Positions 56,557-64,000 of a stretch of DNA of 64,000 nt are shown one piece after another (the first letter of the stretch is position 1; every line of letters starts with the position of its first letter). Source of the DNA: Salinibacterium sp. PAMC 21357 (GTDB lineage: Bacteria; Actinomycetota; Actinomycetes; Actinomycetales; Microbacteriaceae). The stretch spans positions 124,001-188,000 of the forward strand of contig NZ_AHWA01000006.1 of NCBI RefSeq assembly GCF_000247645.1, given 5' to 3'. A program made the position numbers and the translations under genes. A model generated the notes under the pieces. That model did not search any database and was not told where the DNA came from. It worked only from the letters and a program-made list of their open reading frames with translations.

Positions 56557-58641
56557 TTAGGCGGCCGCCGGTACCTGAGCGGCGGCGGAGGCCACCGTTT
56601 CGCTCTTTCGTGTGAAGCGCTTGAGGGCGACCACGATCAGTGCTGTGACGATTGTTCCCGCAACGATTGCGAGCAGGAACATCGGGAACGGGTTGATCGC
56701 GAAGAACACGAAGACGCCGCCGTGCGGTGCCTGCGAGGTGACGCCGGCGGCCATGATGATTCCCCCGGTAACCGCACTGCCGATCGCACTGGCGGGAATA
56801 ACACGCAGCGGGTCAGCTGCAGCGAATGGGATGGCGCCTTCCGAGATGAACGAAGCGCCAAGCAACCACGCTGCTTTGCCGTTTTCTTTCTCGACGGGCG
56901 AGAACAGACGACGAGCGAGCACGGTGGAGGCGAGAGCCATCGCGAGCGGAGCAACCATTCCCGATGCCATGACGGCGGCCATGATCATCCACGGTGCCTG
57001 GTTGTCGATTGCGCCGGCACCGAGTCCAGCAACAGCAAACGCATACGCGACTTTGTTGACCGGGCCACCAAGGTCGAAGCCCATCATGGCTCCCAGAATG
57101 AGACCAAGAACGATTGCTGATGCACCACTCAAGCCGTTGAGAAAGTCGTTGAGGCCAACGGTGAGGGCTGCGATCGGTCCGCCAAGAATGAGCACCATCA
57201 GGCCGGAGGCGAAGATCGACGCGAGCAGCGGGATCACGACAACGGGCATGAGGCCACGGAACCAGGCCGCGGTCTTGCGCTGGGCGAGCCAGTGAGCGGC
57301 AACACCGGCGAGGAGTCCGCCGACGATTCCGCCGAGGAAGCCTGCACCCATGAGGCCAGCAACCGCTCCGGCGGTGAAGCCGGGGGCGATGCCGGGGCGG
57401 TCGGCGATCGCATAGGCGATGTAACCGGCAAGGGCGGGAACAAGGAACCCCATCGAGGCCTGGCCGATTTTGAAGGCTGCAGCACCGAGGTAGGCGCCGA
57501 CTCCGCCATCGGGCAGATTCCACAAACTGTTTTGCGTGATGATGTCGCTGGCAGTATCGGTAATCAAGTAGCCACCGAGCAAGAAGCCGAGGGCGATCAG
57601 CAGGCCGCCACCGGCCACGAAGGGAATCATGTAGCTCACGCCGGTGAGCAGGGCCCGCTTCACTGTCTGACCGAAGTGCTCATCGGTGGTGCTGCTCGTG
57701 CTCTCGGCGGCCGCTTCGCCACCGGCAACACGGGCCGCTTTGGGGTCGCTGGCAGCGGCGAGGGCTTCGGCGATCATCTCGTCTGGTGCATCAATACCGC
57801 GCTTCACGGGGGACTGCACGAGAGCCTTGCCGGCGAAACGGGCCCTGTCGCGCACATCCACATCAACAGCAAAGATCACAGCGGATGCCGCAGCAATAAC
57901 CGCAGGATCGAGCGGCGTTGCCCCCGACGAACCCTGAGTCTCGACGTGGAGCTCGACACCGGCACGCTCAGCGGCGGCGGCGAGTGAATCGGCGGCCATG
58001 TAGGTGTGGGCGATGCCGGTCGGGCACGCGGTAACCGCGATCAGGATGGGCCGGGCACCAGCAGCGCTGGCGACGGCTGGCGTCTCGGTCTCAGCAGCGC
58101 CAGCCGCGACGCCGCCAGTTGCGGCAGCGGCAGGGGCACCAGCAGCACCCGCGACGCCAGCGACACCGGCCGCAGGCGCGGCCTTCTCCTCGGGGGCGGT
58201 GGCCTGCTCCACGAGCGCAACAATGTCTTCCCGGGTGGCGGCGGCACGCAAGCTGTCGACGAATTCGGGGTTCACGAGCGAGCGGGCGAGAGCTGAGAGC
58301 ACCGTGAGGTGTTCTTTGTCTGCACCGGCCGGGGCTGCGATCAAGAAGATGAGGTCGGCGGGAGCATCCGCAGCACCAAAGTCGACGGCGGGCTTCAGCC
58401 GTGCCATCACGAGGGTCGGTTCGGTGACCGCTTCAGATCGGCAGTGCGGAATGGCGATGCCGCCCGGAACGCCGGTGTCGGTGAGTTGCTCGCGGGCCCA
58501 CGCGTCGTCGAAGAGCGATTCGGCGTTGGTGGCGCGGCCCTGTTCGGCGACGAGATTCGTCAGTGCGCGGATGACACCCGCGCGGTCGGTGCCGAGATCG
58601 GCATCCAACAAGACGAGGTCGGGAGTGATGAGGTGCGACAT
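56557..58641 (-). CDS. fruA: PTS fructose transporter subunit IIABC
   Basis: 694 residues, AAGGAG before the ATG. IIA (residues 1-150) has the phospho-His in IPHCRSE (His66). An Ala/Gly-rich linker follows (about 150-195). IIB has the phospho-Cys in VTACPTGIAHT (Cys206). IIC starts near 330 with about eight helices (GGGLLIALGFLLGG, then APHGGVFVFF). It takes up fructose as fructose-1-phosphate. It follows fruK, with a 98-base gap that holds a tandem repeat. Confidence 0.95.
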   Translation of the reverse strand: MSHLITPDLVLLDADLGTDRAGVIRALTNLVAEQGRATNAESLFDDAWAREQLTDTGVPGGIAIPHCRSEAVTEPTLVMARLKPAVDFGAADAPADLIFLIAAPAGADKEHLTVLSALARSLVNPEFVDSLRAAATREDIVALVEQATAPEEKAAPAAGVAGVAGAAGAPAAAATGGVAAGAAETETPAVASAAGARPILIAVTACPTGIAHTYMAADSLAAAAERAGVELHVETQGSSGATPLDPAVIAAASAVIFAVDVDVRDRARFAGKALVQSPVKRGIDAPDEMIAEALAAASDPKAARVAGGEAAAESTSSTTDEHFGQTVKRALLTGVSYMIPFVAGGGLLIALGFLLGGYLITDTASDIITQNSLWNLPDGGVGAYLGAAAFKIGQASMGFLVPALAGYIAYAIADRPGIAPGFTAGAVAGLMGAGFLGGIVGGLLAGVAAHWLAQRKTAAWFRGLMPVVVIPLLASIFASGLMVLILGGPIAALTVGLNDFLNGLSGASAIVLGLILGAMMGFDLGGPVNKVAYAFAVAGLGAGAIDNQAPWMIMAAVMASGMVAPLAMALASTVLARRLFSPVEKENGKAAWLLGASFISEGAIPFAAADPLRVIPASAIGSAVTGGIIMAAGVTSQAPHGGVFVFFAINPFPMFLLAIVAGTIVTALIVVALKRFTRKSETVASAAAQVPAAA

Positions 58642-58669
58642 TGCTTTCTCCTTGTAGGCAGCAGTGGTG

Positions 58670-58729
58670 GTGCTGAGGTTGAGCGTGCTGGTGTGAGGCG
58701 TAGTGGTGTGAGGCGTGCTGGTGTTGAGC
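58670..58729. repeat. four 15-bp direct repeats between fruK and fruA
   Basis: The units GTGCTGAGGTTGAGC, GTGCTGGTGTGAGGC, GTAGTGGTGTGAGGC and GTGCTGGTGTTGAGC follow each other without gap at 58670-58729. They lie entirely in the fruK-fruA gap and do not encode a protein in the fru direction. Confidence 0.8.
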
Positions 58730-58739
58730 GTGCGGGGTT

Positions 58740-59702
58740 TTACGGTGTTTCCGAGCGGCTGAGCAGATGCACGTCAGCGGTGTCGGGATGAGTGAGATCG
58801 GGGCTCGGCATGGTGCTGCCGGGGAGGGAGGCGGCAGCAGCTCCGTGAGCGACGGCCTGCGCGAGGCGTCGTTCGGGGGCGGCGCCGCGCTGATCGGCTA
58901 AGAGGTAGCCAGCCAGTGAGGCATCGCCCGCTCCGACGGTGCTTTTGGCAGCGACGGGAGGCATGGTGGCGCGCCAAGTCTCGTCGGCGGTCACGAGGAG
59001 TGCCCCGCGCGACCCGAGGGTGGCGAGCACAGCGCGGCAGCCGCGAGCGACGAGGCCGAGCGCGGCGGCGGCGGCGGCATCCGGATCGCTCTCGAAGGTG
59101 TCGGGGAGCCCGGTGAGTTCCGCGAGTTCTTCGGAATTGGGTTTGATGAGGTCGACGCCGATGCCAGATTCGATCAGGGCTCTCATCGGCGCACCGGAAG
59201 AGTCAACGGCGACGCGAGGCCCCGTGCCATCGCCCGCCGCCCGAATCGCCAGAACGACGCGAACGTAGAAGTCATCGCTCAGGCCCGGCGGGAGCGACCC
59301 AGCGAGCACAACCCATTCGGCGCGACGAGCGTGCGACACCACAAGGTCGATAAGGGCCGCATCATCGGCAGCCGTGAGCTGTGGCCCGGGCTCGTTGATC
59401 TTGGTGGTGGTGCCATCGGGCTCGGTGATGGTGACGTTGGAGCGCACGCGACCGGCAATCGGCAGGCCGGCGGTCGGAGTGTGTTCAGCGCACAGGGCGA
59501 CGAACATCGGGTCTGACGCATCGCCGGGCAGCACAGCGACGGTGTCGAGCCCTGAGGCGATGAGCGCGCGCGAGACGTTGACGCCCTTACCCCCTGGCTG
59601 CTCGCTGCTGTCCACCGAGCGCTGAACTTGGCCGCGGTCGAGAGCGGAGGCGAGCTCGATCGTGCGATCGAGACTCGGGTTGGCGGTGACGGTGACGATC
59701 AT
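58740..59702 (-). CDS. fruK: 1-phosphofructokinase
   Basis: 320 residues, PfkB/ribokinase fold. GGKGVNVSRAL at about residue 38 and the C-terminal anion hole with catalytic Asp in VGAGDASLAGYL (about 258) are complete. It phosphorylates fructose-1-phosphate, the product of FruA. Its ATG overlaps the fruR stop by 4 bases. Confidence 0.95.
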   Translation of the reverse strand: MIVTVTANPSLDRTIELASALDRGQVQRSVDSSEQPGGKGVNVSRALIASGLDTVAVLPGDASDPMFVALCAEHTPTAGLPIAGRVRSNVTITEPDGTTTKINEPGPQLTAADDAALIDLVVSHARRAEWVVLAGSLPPGLSDDFYVRVVLAIRAAGDGTGPRVAVDSSGAPMRALIESGIGVDLIKPNSEELAELTGLPDTFESDPDAAAAAALGLVARGCRAVLATLGSRGALLVTADETWRATMPPVAAKSTVGAGDASLAGYLLADQRGAAPERRLAQAVAHGAAAASLPGSTMPSPDLTHPDTADVHLLSRSETP

Positions 59703-60487
59703 GCGATCACCGTTTCGACAGCCGCGCGCTCGAGCGCCTGAGCGAGATCATCGTCGGGCGACTCGTCGGTAATGATCGTGTCGACCTCCGAGAGTGCGGC
59801 AAAACTGAGGAGCGTTTCGAGGCCGAGCTTCGAGGCATCAACCAGAGCGATGGCGCGACGCGAACCGCGGGTGAGGGCGCTCTTCACAGCAGCTTCGTCG
59901 GGGTCGGGGGTGCTGAATCCGAACTCAGCGTGAACACCGTTAGCGCCCACAAAAGCGATATCAGGGCGGATGCCCGCGAGTTGGGAGAGGGTGGCAGGGC
60001 CGACCGCTGCCCCCGTGATGCCGCGCAAGCGACCGCCGATGAGCTGAACTTCAATGTGCGGGTTCTCGCTCACGGTGGCAGCGATGGAGAGTGAGTTGGT
60101 GATCACCGTCATCGATCCGCCGGATGTCGCGGGCTGCCAGTCACGCAAGTGCAGCGCTAGGCGGTTCGTCGTGGTGCCCGAATCGAGGCTGATCGCGCCC
60201 ATGAATGTCGGCGGAATCAGGGTCATCGCGGCCAGAGCAATGCGTTCTTTGGCATCGGAGTTGCGGTCGGTGCGGGCGGCGACGCTCTCTTCGATGCGAC
60301 TAATCCGGGCCGCCGAGACCGCTCCTCCGTGCACGCGGCGCAATACGCCTCGTGCTTCGAGCTGGTCGAGGTCTCGGCGAACCGTTTCGCTCGACACGTC
60401 GAACGTGTGAGCGAGGTCGATTACGGCGACGCGACCGGCTTCAGCGAGCTTGCCCTCTATGCGCTGTTGCCGCTCTTCTGCGTACAT
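59699..60487 (-). CDS. fruR: DeoR family regulator of the fructose operon
   Basis: 262 residues from the ATG at 60487, with GGAG upstream; 32 residues of open frame further upstream are not part of it. The DeoR helix-turn-helix starts at the N-terminus (YAEERQQRIEGKLAEAGRV, then FDVSSETVRRDLDQLEARG; landmark VSSETVRRDL). The sugar-phosphate-isomerase-like effector domain has SLDSGTTTNRLA and NGVHAEFGFSTPD. It probably senses fructose-1-phosphate. First gene of the fruR-fruK-fruA operon. Confidence 0.92.
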   Translation of the reverse strand: MYAEERQQRIEGKLAEAGRVAVIDLAHTFDVSSETVRRDLDQLEARGVLRRVHGGAVSAARISRIEESVAARTDRNSDAKERIALAAMTLIPPTFMGAISLDSGTTTNRLALHLRDWQPATSGGSMTVITNSLSIAATVSENPHIEVQLIGGRLRGITGAAVGPATLSQLAGIRPDIAFVGANGVHAEFGFSTPDPDEAAVKSALTRGSRRAIALVDASKLGLETLLSFAALSEVDTIITDESPDDDLAQALERAAVETVIA

Positions 60488-60505
60488 CCGTAATCTCCTT
60501 CGATT

Positions 60506-60527
60506 GAAACGCACCCGACTGCGTTTC
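60506..60527. promoter_or_regulatory. inverted-repeat operator upstream of fruR
   Basis: GAAACGC (60506-60512) and GCGTTTC (60521-60527) are perfect inverted repeats with an 8-base spacer, 19 bases upstream of the fruR start. They are likely the FruR autoregulatory site. Confidence 0.55.
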
Positions 60528-60675
60528 TGTGAGACTACGTGGCTATGCGCGGCAATGCAACGCAAATAAAGAAAAAACCACAAACTCCCACATTGAGGAG
60601 TCGGTCATCCGATGCTCGCGGAGACCACCCACAGCCCCGGCGTAACCGGCGGGCACGGGCGAATACAATGAAGGC

Positions 60676-62256
60676 ATGTCTGCTGGCGACTCCTTCTATA
60701 TTGCGACGCCCATTTTCTATGTGAACGACGTTCCCCACATTGGGCACGCGTACACGGAGGTGGCCGCCGACGTTCTTGCGCGCTGGCACCGTCAGCGGGG
60801 TGAAGACGCTTGGCTGCTCACGGGCACCGACGAACACGGCCAGAAGATTCTGCGCACCGCCGTGGCCAACAACACGACTCCGCAAGAGTGGGCCGACCGT
60901 CTCGTCGCCGACTCCTGGCAGCCGCTGCTCGAAACGATCGACATCGCCAACGACGACTTCATCCGCACAACCGATGAGCGTCACGAGAAGGCCGTCGCCA
61001 CGTTCCTGCAGCGCCTCTACGACGACGGCCACATCTACGCCGGCGAGTACGAGGGTTACTACTGCGTCGGTTGCGAAGAGTACAAGCAGCTCGACGACCT
61101 CGTCACTGCTCCCGATGGTGACTACAAGGGACAGCTCGTCTGTGCGATTCACTCGCGCCCCGTCGAGATTCTCAAAGAGAAGAACTACTTCTTCCGCATG
61201 AGCGACTTCGGGCAGAAGCTGCTCGACCTCTACGAAAGCCAGCCCAACTTTGTGCAGCCCGCGAGCGTGCGCAACGAGATCATTCAGTTCGTCAAGCAGG
61301 GTCTCGACGATCTCTCGATCTCGCGTTCCAGCTTTGACTGGGGCGTCAAGGTGCCGTGGGATGAAAGCCACGTCGTGTACGTCTGGTTCGACGCTCTGCT
61401 CAACTACATCAGCGCCATCGGTTACGGCGTCGACGACGAACAGTTCGCCAAGCGTTGGCCTGCCGTGCAACTCGTCGGCAAAGACATCGCTCGTTTCCAC
61501 GCGGTTATCTGGCCCGCCATGCTCATGGCAGCAGACCTTCCGGTGCCGCGTGCCGTCTTCGGCCACGGCTGGTTGCTCGTCGGTGGCGAGAAGATGTCCA
61601 AGTCGAAGCTCACCGGTATCGCGCCCAGCCAGATCACCGACACGTTCGGTTCGGATGCGTTCCGCTACTACTTCATGAGCGCCATCACCTTCGGTCAAGA
61701 CGGCTCCTTCAGTTGGGAAGACTTGAGCGCGCGCTACCAAGCAGAGCTGGCCAACGGCTTCGGCAACCTGGCCTCGCGCGTCATCGCGATGGTGAACAAG
61801 TACTTCGATGGTGAGATTCCGACGCTCGGTGAGCTCACGACATCCGACGAAGCGATTATCGCTACCCAGAAGCGTGCCACCGAGAACTCGAACGCGTTCA
61901 TCGATAAGTTCGCCATCAACGACGCACTCTCGTCGGTGTGGCAACTCGTGGATGAACTCAACGGGTACATCACCGAGCAAGAGCCATGGGCGCTGTCGAA
62001 AGACCCCGCCAACCGCGAACGCCTCGGCACCGTGCTGGCCACGACCGTCAATGGTTTGGGCACGCTCGCCATTTTGCTGTCGCCGGTGCTGCCCAAGGCA
62101 ACCCACAAGCTCTGGACCGCAATCGGTGGTGTCGGCGAACTGCGCGAGCAGCGCATCGACGATGCTCGGAACTGGTCACACTCGGGTCGCGTCACAGCGC
62201 TCGAATCGTCGCTGTTCCCGCGCATCGAAGTGGATGCCGAGAGCGGCACGGCGTGA
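60676..62256 (+). CDS. metG: methionyl-tRNA synthetase
   Basis: 526 residues. Class I signatures HIGH (residues 21-24) and KMSKS (306-310) are present, with the anticodon-binding domain after about 370. The insert in the catalytic domain has YYCVGCEEY but only part of the zinc-knuckle cysteines. There is no C-terminal tRNA-binding extension. It charges tRNA-Met. The stop overlaps the tatD start (GTGA). Confidence 0.96.
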   Translation: MSAGDSFYIATPIFYVNDVPHIGHAYTEVAADVLARWHRQRGEDAWLLTGTDEHGQKILRTAVANNTTPQEWADRLVADSWQPLLETIDIANDDFIRTTDERHEKAVATFLQRLYDDGHIYAGEYEGYYCVGCEEYKQLDDLVTAPDGDYKGQLVCAIHSRPVEILKEKNYFFRMSDFGQKLLDLYESQPNFVQPASVRNEIIQFVKQGLDDLSISRSSFDWGVKVPWDESHVVYVWFDALLNYISAIGYGVDDEQFAKRWPAVQLVGKDIARFHAVIWPAMLMAADLPVPRAVFGHGWLLVGGEKMSKSKLTGIAPSQITDTFGSDAFRYYFMSAITFGQDGSFSWEDLSARYQAELANGFGNLASRVIAMVNKYFDGEIPTLGELTTSDEAIIATQKRATENSNAFIDKFAINDALSSVWQLVDELNGYITEQEPWALSKDPANRERLGTVLATTVNGLGTLAILLSPVLPKATHKLWTAIGGVGELREQRIDDARNWSHSGRVTALESSLFPRIEVDAESGTA

Positions 62257-63263
62257 CCGAACCGTTCATCAGGCAGCGGCACCGCAGCGCCGACGAGAAA
62301 GCCTCTGAGAAGCTGCAGTATCCGCCGCTGCCCGAACCGCTCGAGGGCGTGGTTTACGACAATCACACGCACCTCGAGATCGCTGACGGCGGGCCCGACG
62401 GCGCCCTCGACTTCACCGAGCACCTCGCCCGGGCAGCTTCGGTCGGAGTTCGCGGTGTGGTGCAGGTCGGCACGGATGTCGCTACGAGCCGCTGGTCGGC
62501 CGCGCTCGCCGCCACCAACCCGCGGGTTCTCGCGGCGGTAGCCATTCACCCGAACGATGCTCCTGAGCTTGAAGCAGCGGGGGAGTTGGATGCTGCGCTC
62601 GCCGCCATCGACGAACTCGCCGCGCTTCCGCGAGTGCGCGCCATCGGCGAAACGGGACTCGACTTTTTTCGCACGGATGACGAGGGTCGCCCCGCGCAAT
62701 TCCGTTCTTTCGAAGAGCACATCGCGATTGCTAAGCGGCACGGCTTGGCGCTGCAGATTCACGACCGCGACGCTCACGACGAGGTCATCGAGACGTTGCT
62801 GAGAGTCGGCGCTCCCGAGCGCACGGTCTTCCACTGCTTCTCGGGCGATGCTGCAATGGCACGCATCGCCGCCGACAATGGCTGGTTCTTGTCGTTCGCC
62901 GGAACGGTGACGTTCAAGAACGCGGCGAACCTTCGCGAAGCGCTGTCGGTGATCGATCTCGACCGCATCATGGTTGAGACCGACGCTCCTTACCTGACGC
63001 CGCATCCGCTGCGCGGTCGGCCGAACGCTCCCTACCTGATGCCGCACACCGTGCGCGCGATGGCGGCGCATCTCGAAATCAGCGAGCTCGAACTCTCGGC
63101 GCAACTCGCGGCCACCACCGAGGCCGTCTATGGTTCGTGGGATACCGAACTCCCCTCCGGCATTGAGGCGGCCCCCGCAAGCGCACTCAGCGCGGCCTCG
63201 GCCTCCACCTCGACCTCGACCTCGACCTCAGCCTCGACCCCACAGAACGCAGGCACGCGATGA
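62253..63263 (+). CDS. tatD: TatD family 3'-5' DNase/metal-dependent hydrolase
   Basis: 336 residues from a GTG overlapping the metG stop. The TIM-barrel metal ligands are in DNHTHLE (His38, His40), GETGLDF (Glu, about 133), LQIHDRDAHDE (His) and FHCFSGD, with the final Asp in VETDAPYLTPHP. Family members act on DNA 3' ends. An N-terminal extension of about 30 residues and a Ser/Thr-rich repeat C-terminus (about 308-330, coded by ACCTCG repeats at 63207-63230) flank the barrel. It overlaps rsmA by ATGA. Confidence 0.93.
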   Translation: MTEPFIRQRHRSADEKASEKLQYPPLPEPLEGVVYDNHTHLEIADGGPDGALDFTEHLARAASVGVRGVVQVGTDVATSRWSAALAATNPRVLAAVAIHPNDAPELEAAGELDAALAAIDELAALPRVRAIGETGLDFFRTDDEGRPAQFRSFEEHIAIAKRHGLALQIHDRDAHDEVIETLLRVGAPERTVFHCFSGDAAMARIAADNGWFLSFAGTVTFKNAANLREALSVIDLDRIMVETDAPYLTPHPLRGRPNAPYLMPHTVRAMAAHLEISELELSAQLAATTEAVYGSWDTELPSGIEAAPASALSAASASTSTSTSTSASTPQNAGTR

Positions 63264-64000
63264 GCACCCTTCTCGGTCCCGCCGAAATCCGCGATCTCGC
63301 TGAACTGCTCGGCATCCAGCCCACTAAGAAGCTGGGCCAAAACTTTGTCATCGATCCCAACACGGTGCGCCGCATCGTGAAGGCCGCGCACGTCGTCTCG
63401 GGTGAGACCGTGGTCGAGGTCGGCCCCGGGCTGGGTTCGTTGACGCTCGGAATTCTCGAGACCGGGGCATCCGTCGTCGCCGTTGAAATCGACAAGCGTC
63501 TCGCTGCTCAGCTGCCCATCACGGTGAGTCAGCTGCAGCCGGATGGTCAGCTCACGGTCATCACTGACGACGCGTTGCGCGTCACCGAGCTGCCCGATGA
63601 CCCCCGTGTTTTTGTCGCAAACCTGCCCTACAACGTCTCGGTGCCCGTGCTGCTGCACTTCTTGGAGCACTTCGATTCGCTCGACCGCGGTCTCGTCATG
63701 GTGCAGGCCGAAGTTGGCAACCGCGTTGCCGCCGGCCCCGGCAGCAAGGTCTACGGCTCGCCGAGCATCAAGGCTGCGTGGTACGGCGAGTTCTCCACCG
63801 CCGGTCTCGTGAGCCGTCAGGTGTTCTGGCCCGTTCCCAACGTCGACTCGGTGCTCGTGCGCTTTGAGCGTCGCGAACAGCCCGGCACGATCGAGGAACG
63901 TAAAGCAACGTTTGCTCTTGTGGATGCCGCGTTCCAGCAGCGTCGCAAAATGTTGCGTCAGTCGCTCTCGAGTGTGTTGGGCAGCTCCACTGCCGCCTCC
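63260..64000 (+). CDS. rsmA: 16S rRNA dimethyladenosine transferase, truncated at the window edge
   Basis: The ATG at 63260 overlaps the tatD stop; 247 codons are open to the last base with no stop. KKLGQNFVID at the start, SAM motif EVGPGLGSLT at about residue 54, and the adenine-methylation motif NLPYNV at about 119 identify KsgA/RsmA, which dimethylates A1518 and A1519 of 16S rRNA. A closing FQQRRKMLRQSL near 235 is the family's late motif. The remaining 40 or so residues should lie beyond the window. Confidence 0.95.
   Translation, partial: MSTLLGPAEIRDLAELLGIQPTKKLGQNFVIDPNTVRRIVKAAHVVSGETVVEVGPGLGSLTLGILETGASVVAVEIDKRLAAQLPITVSQLQPDGQLTVITDDALRVTELPDDPRVFVANLPYNVSVPVLLHFLEHFDSLDRGLVMVQAEVGNRVAAGPGSKVYGSPSIKAAWYGEFSTAGLVSRQVFWPVPNVDSVLVRFERREQPGTIEERKATFALVDAAFQQRRKMLRQSLSSVLGSSTAAS

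Overview
This window looks like a chromosomal segment of a high-GC actinobacterium, most probably a Microbacteriaceae member (Salinibacterium/Rhodoglobus-like). The reasons are the GC-rich wobble positions, the frequent ATGA and TAATG gene overlaps, the GTG and TTG starts, the actinobacterial pmt / rsmI / metG / tatD / rsmA neighbourhood, and the propionate and fructose operons. There is no rRNA, tRNA, CRISPR array, phage or IS element that I can support. This is core and near-core chromosome, with no gap between genes longer than about 300 bases.

Layout. (1) 1-6298 is the edge of a cell-surface polysaccharide cluster: Wzz-like protein, O-antigen-ligase-like protein and VanZ on the + strand, facing a four-gene minus-strand unit (sugar acetyltransferase, anchored protein, MFS, beta-propeller protein). 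(2) 6425-11881 holds lhgO and the ribonucleotide reductase operon nrdA / 26-codon ORF / nrdB / GNAT, behind a promoter with tandem NrdR boxes and DnaA-box-like sites. (3) 12679-15373 is a polar amino acid ABC importer. (4) 15407-22273 is an SDR / thiolase / CitE-like acyl-CoA unit and hrpA. (5) 22413-25641 is a regulator-plus-ABC-exporter operon. (6) 25825-29731 pairs a membrane-anchored GH18 protein with a membrane GT2 polysaccharide synthase. (7) 29928-33159 is a flavin monooxygenase / BASS transporter / epimerase unit. (8) 33381-37670 is the methylcitrate cycle (GntR, prpD, prpB, prpC). (9) 37723-49000 is mixed metabolism, including a GntR / Cache / APC permease unit and metY. (10) 49022-54061 is a divergent TetR-pmt / MMPL pair. 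(11) 54136-64000 holds EamA, rsmI, the fruR-fruK-fruA operon, metG, tatD and a truncated rsmA.

The most interesting locus is the ribonucleotide reductase. NrdB has phenylalanine where the radical tyrosine normally sits and glutamate as first metal ligand, at exactly the spacing of class Ic (Mn/Fe) R2. The redox-active C-x-x-C tail of the large subunit lies in its own 26-codon ORF, joined to nrdA and to nrdB by TAATG overlaps. Four other genes (nrdA 5' end, the amino acid binding protein, the GH18 protein, a SRPBCC protein) each need one extra base to read as a normal protein. Base-call deletions are therefore a serious possibility for this assembly, and the split-tail reading must be tested against raw reads and relatives.
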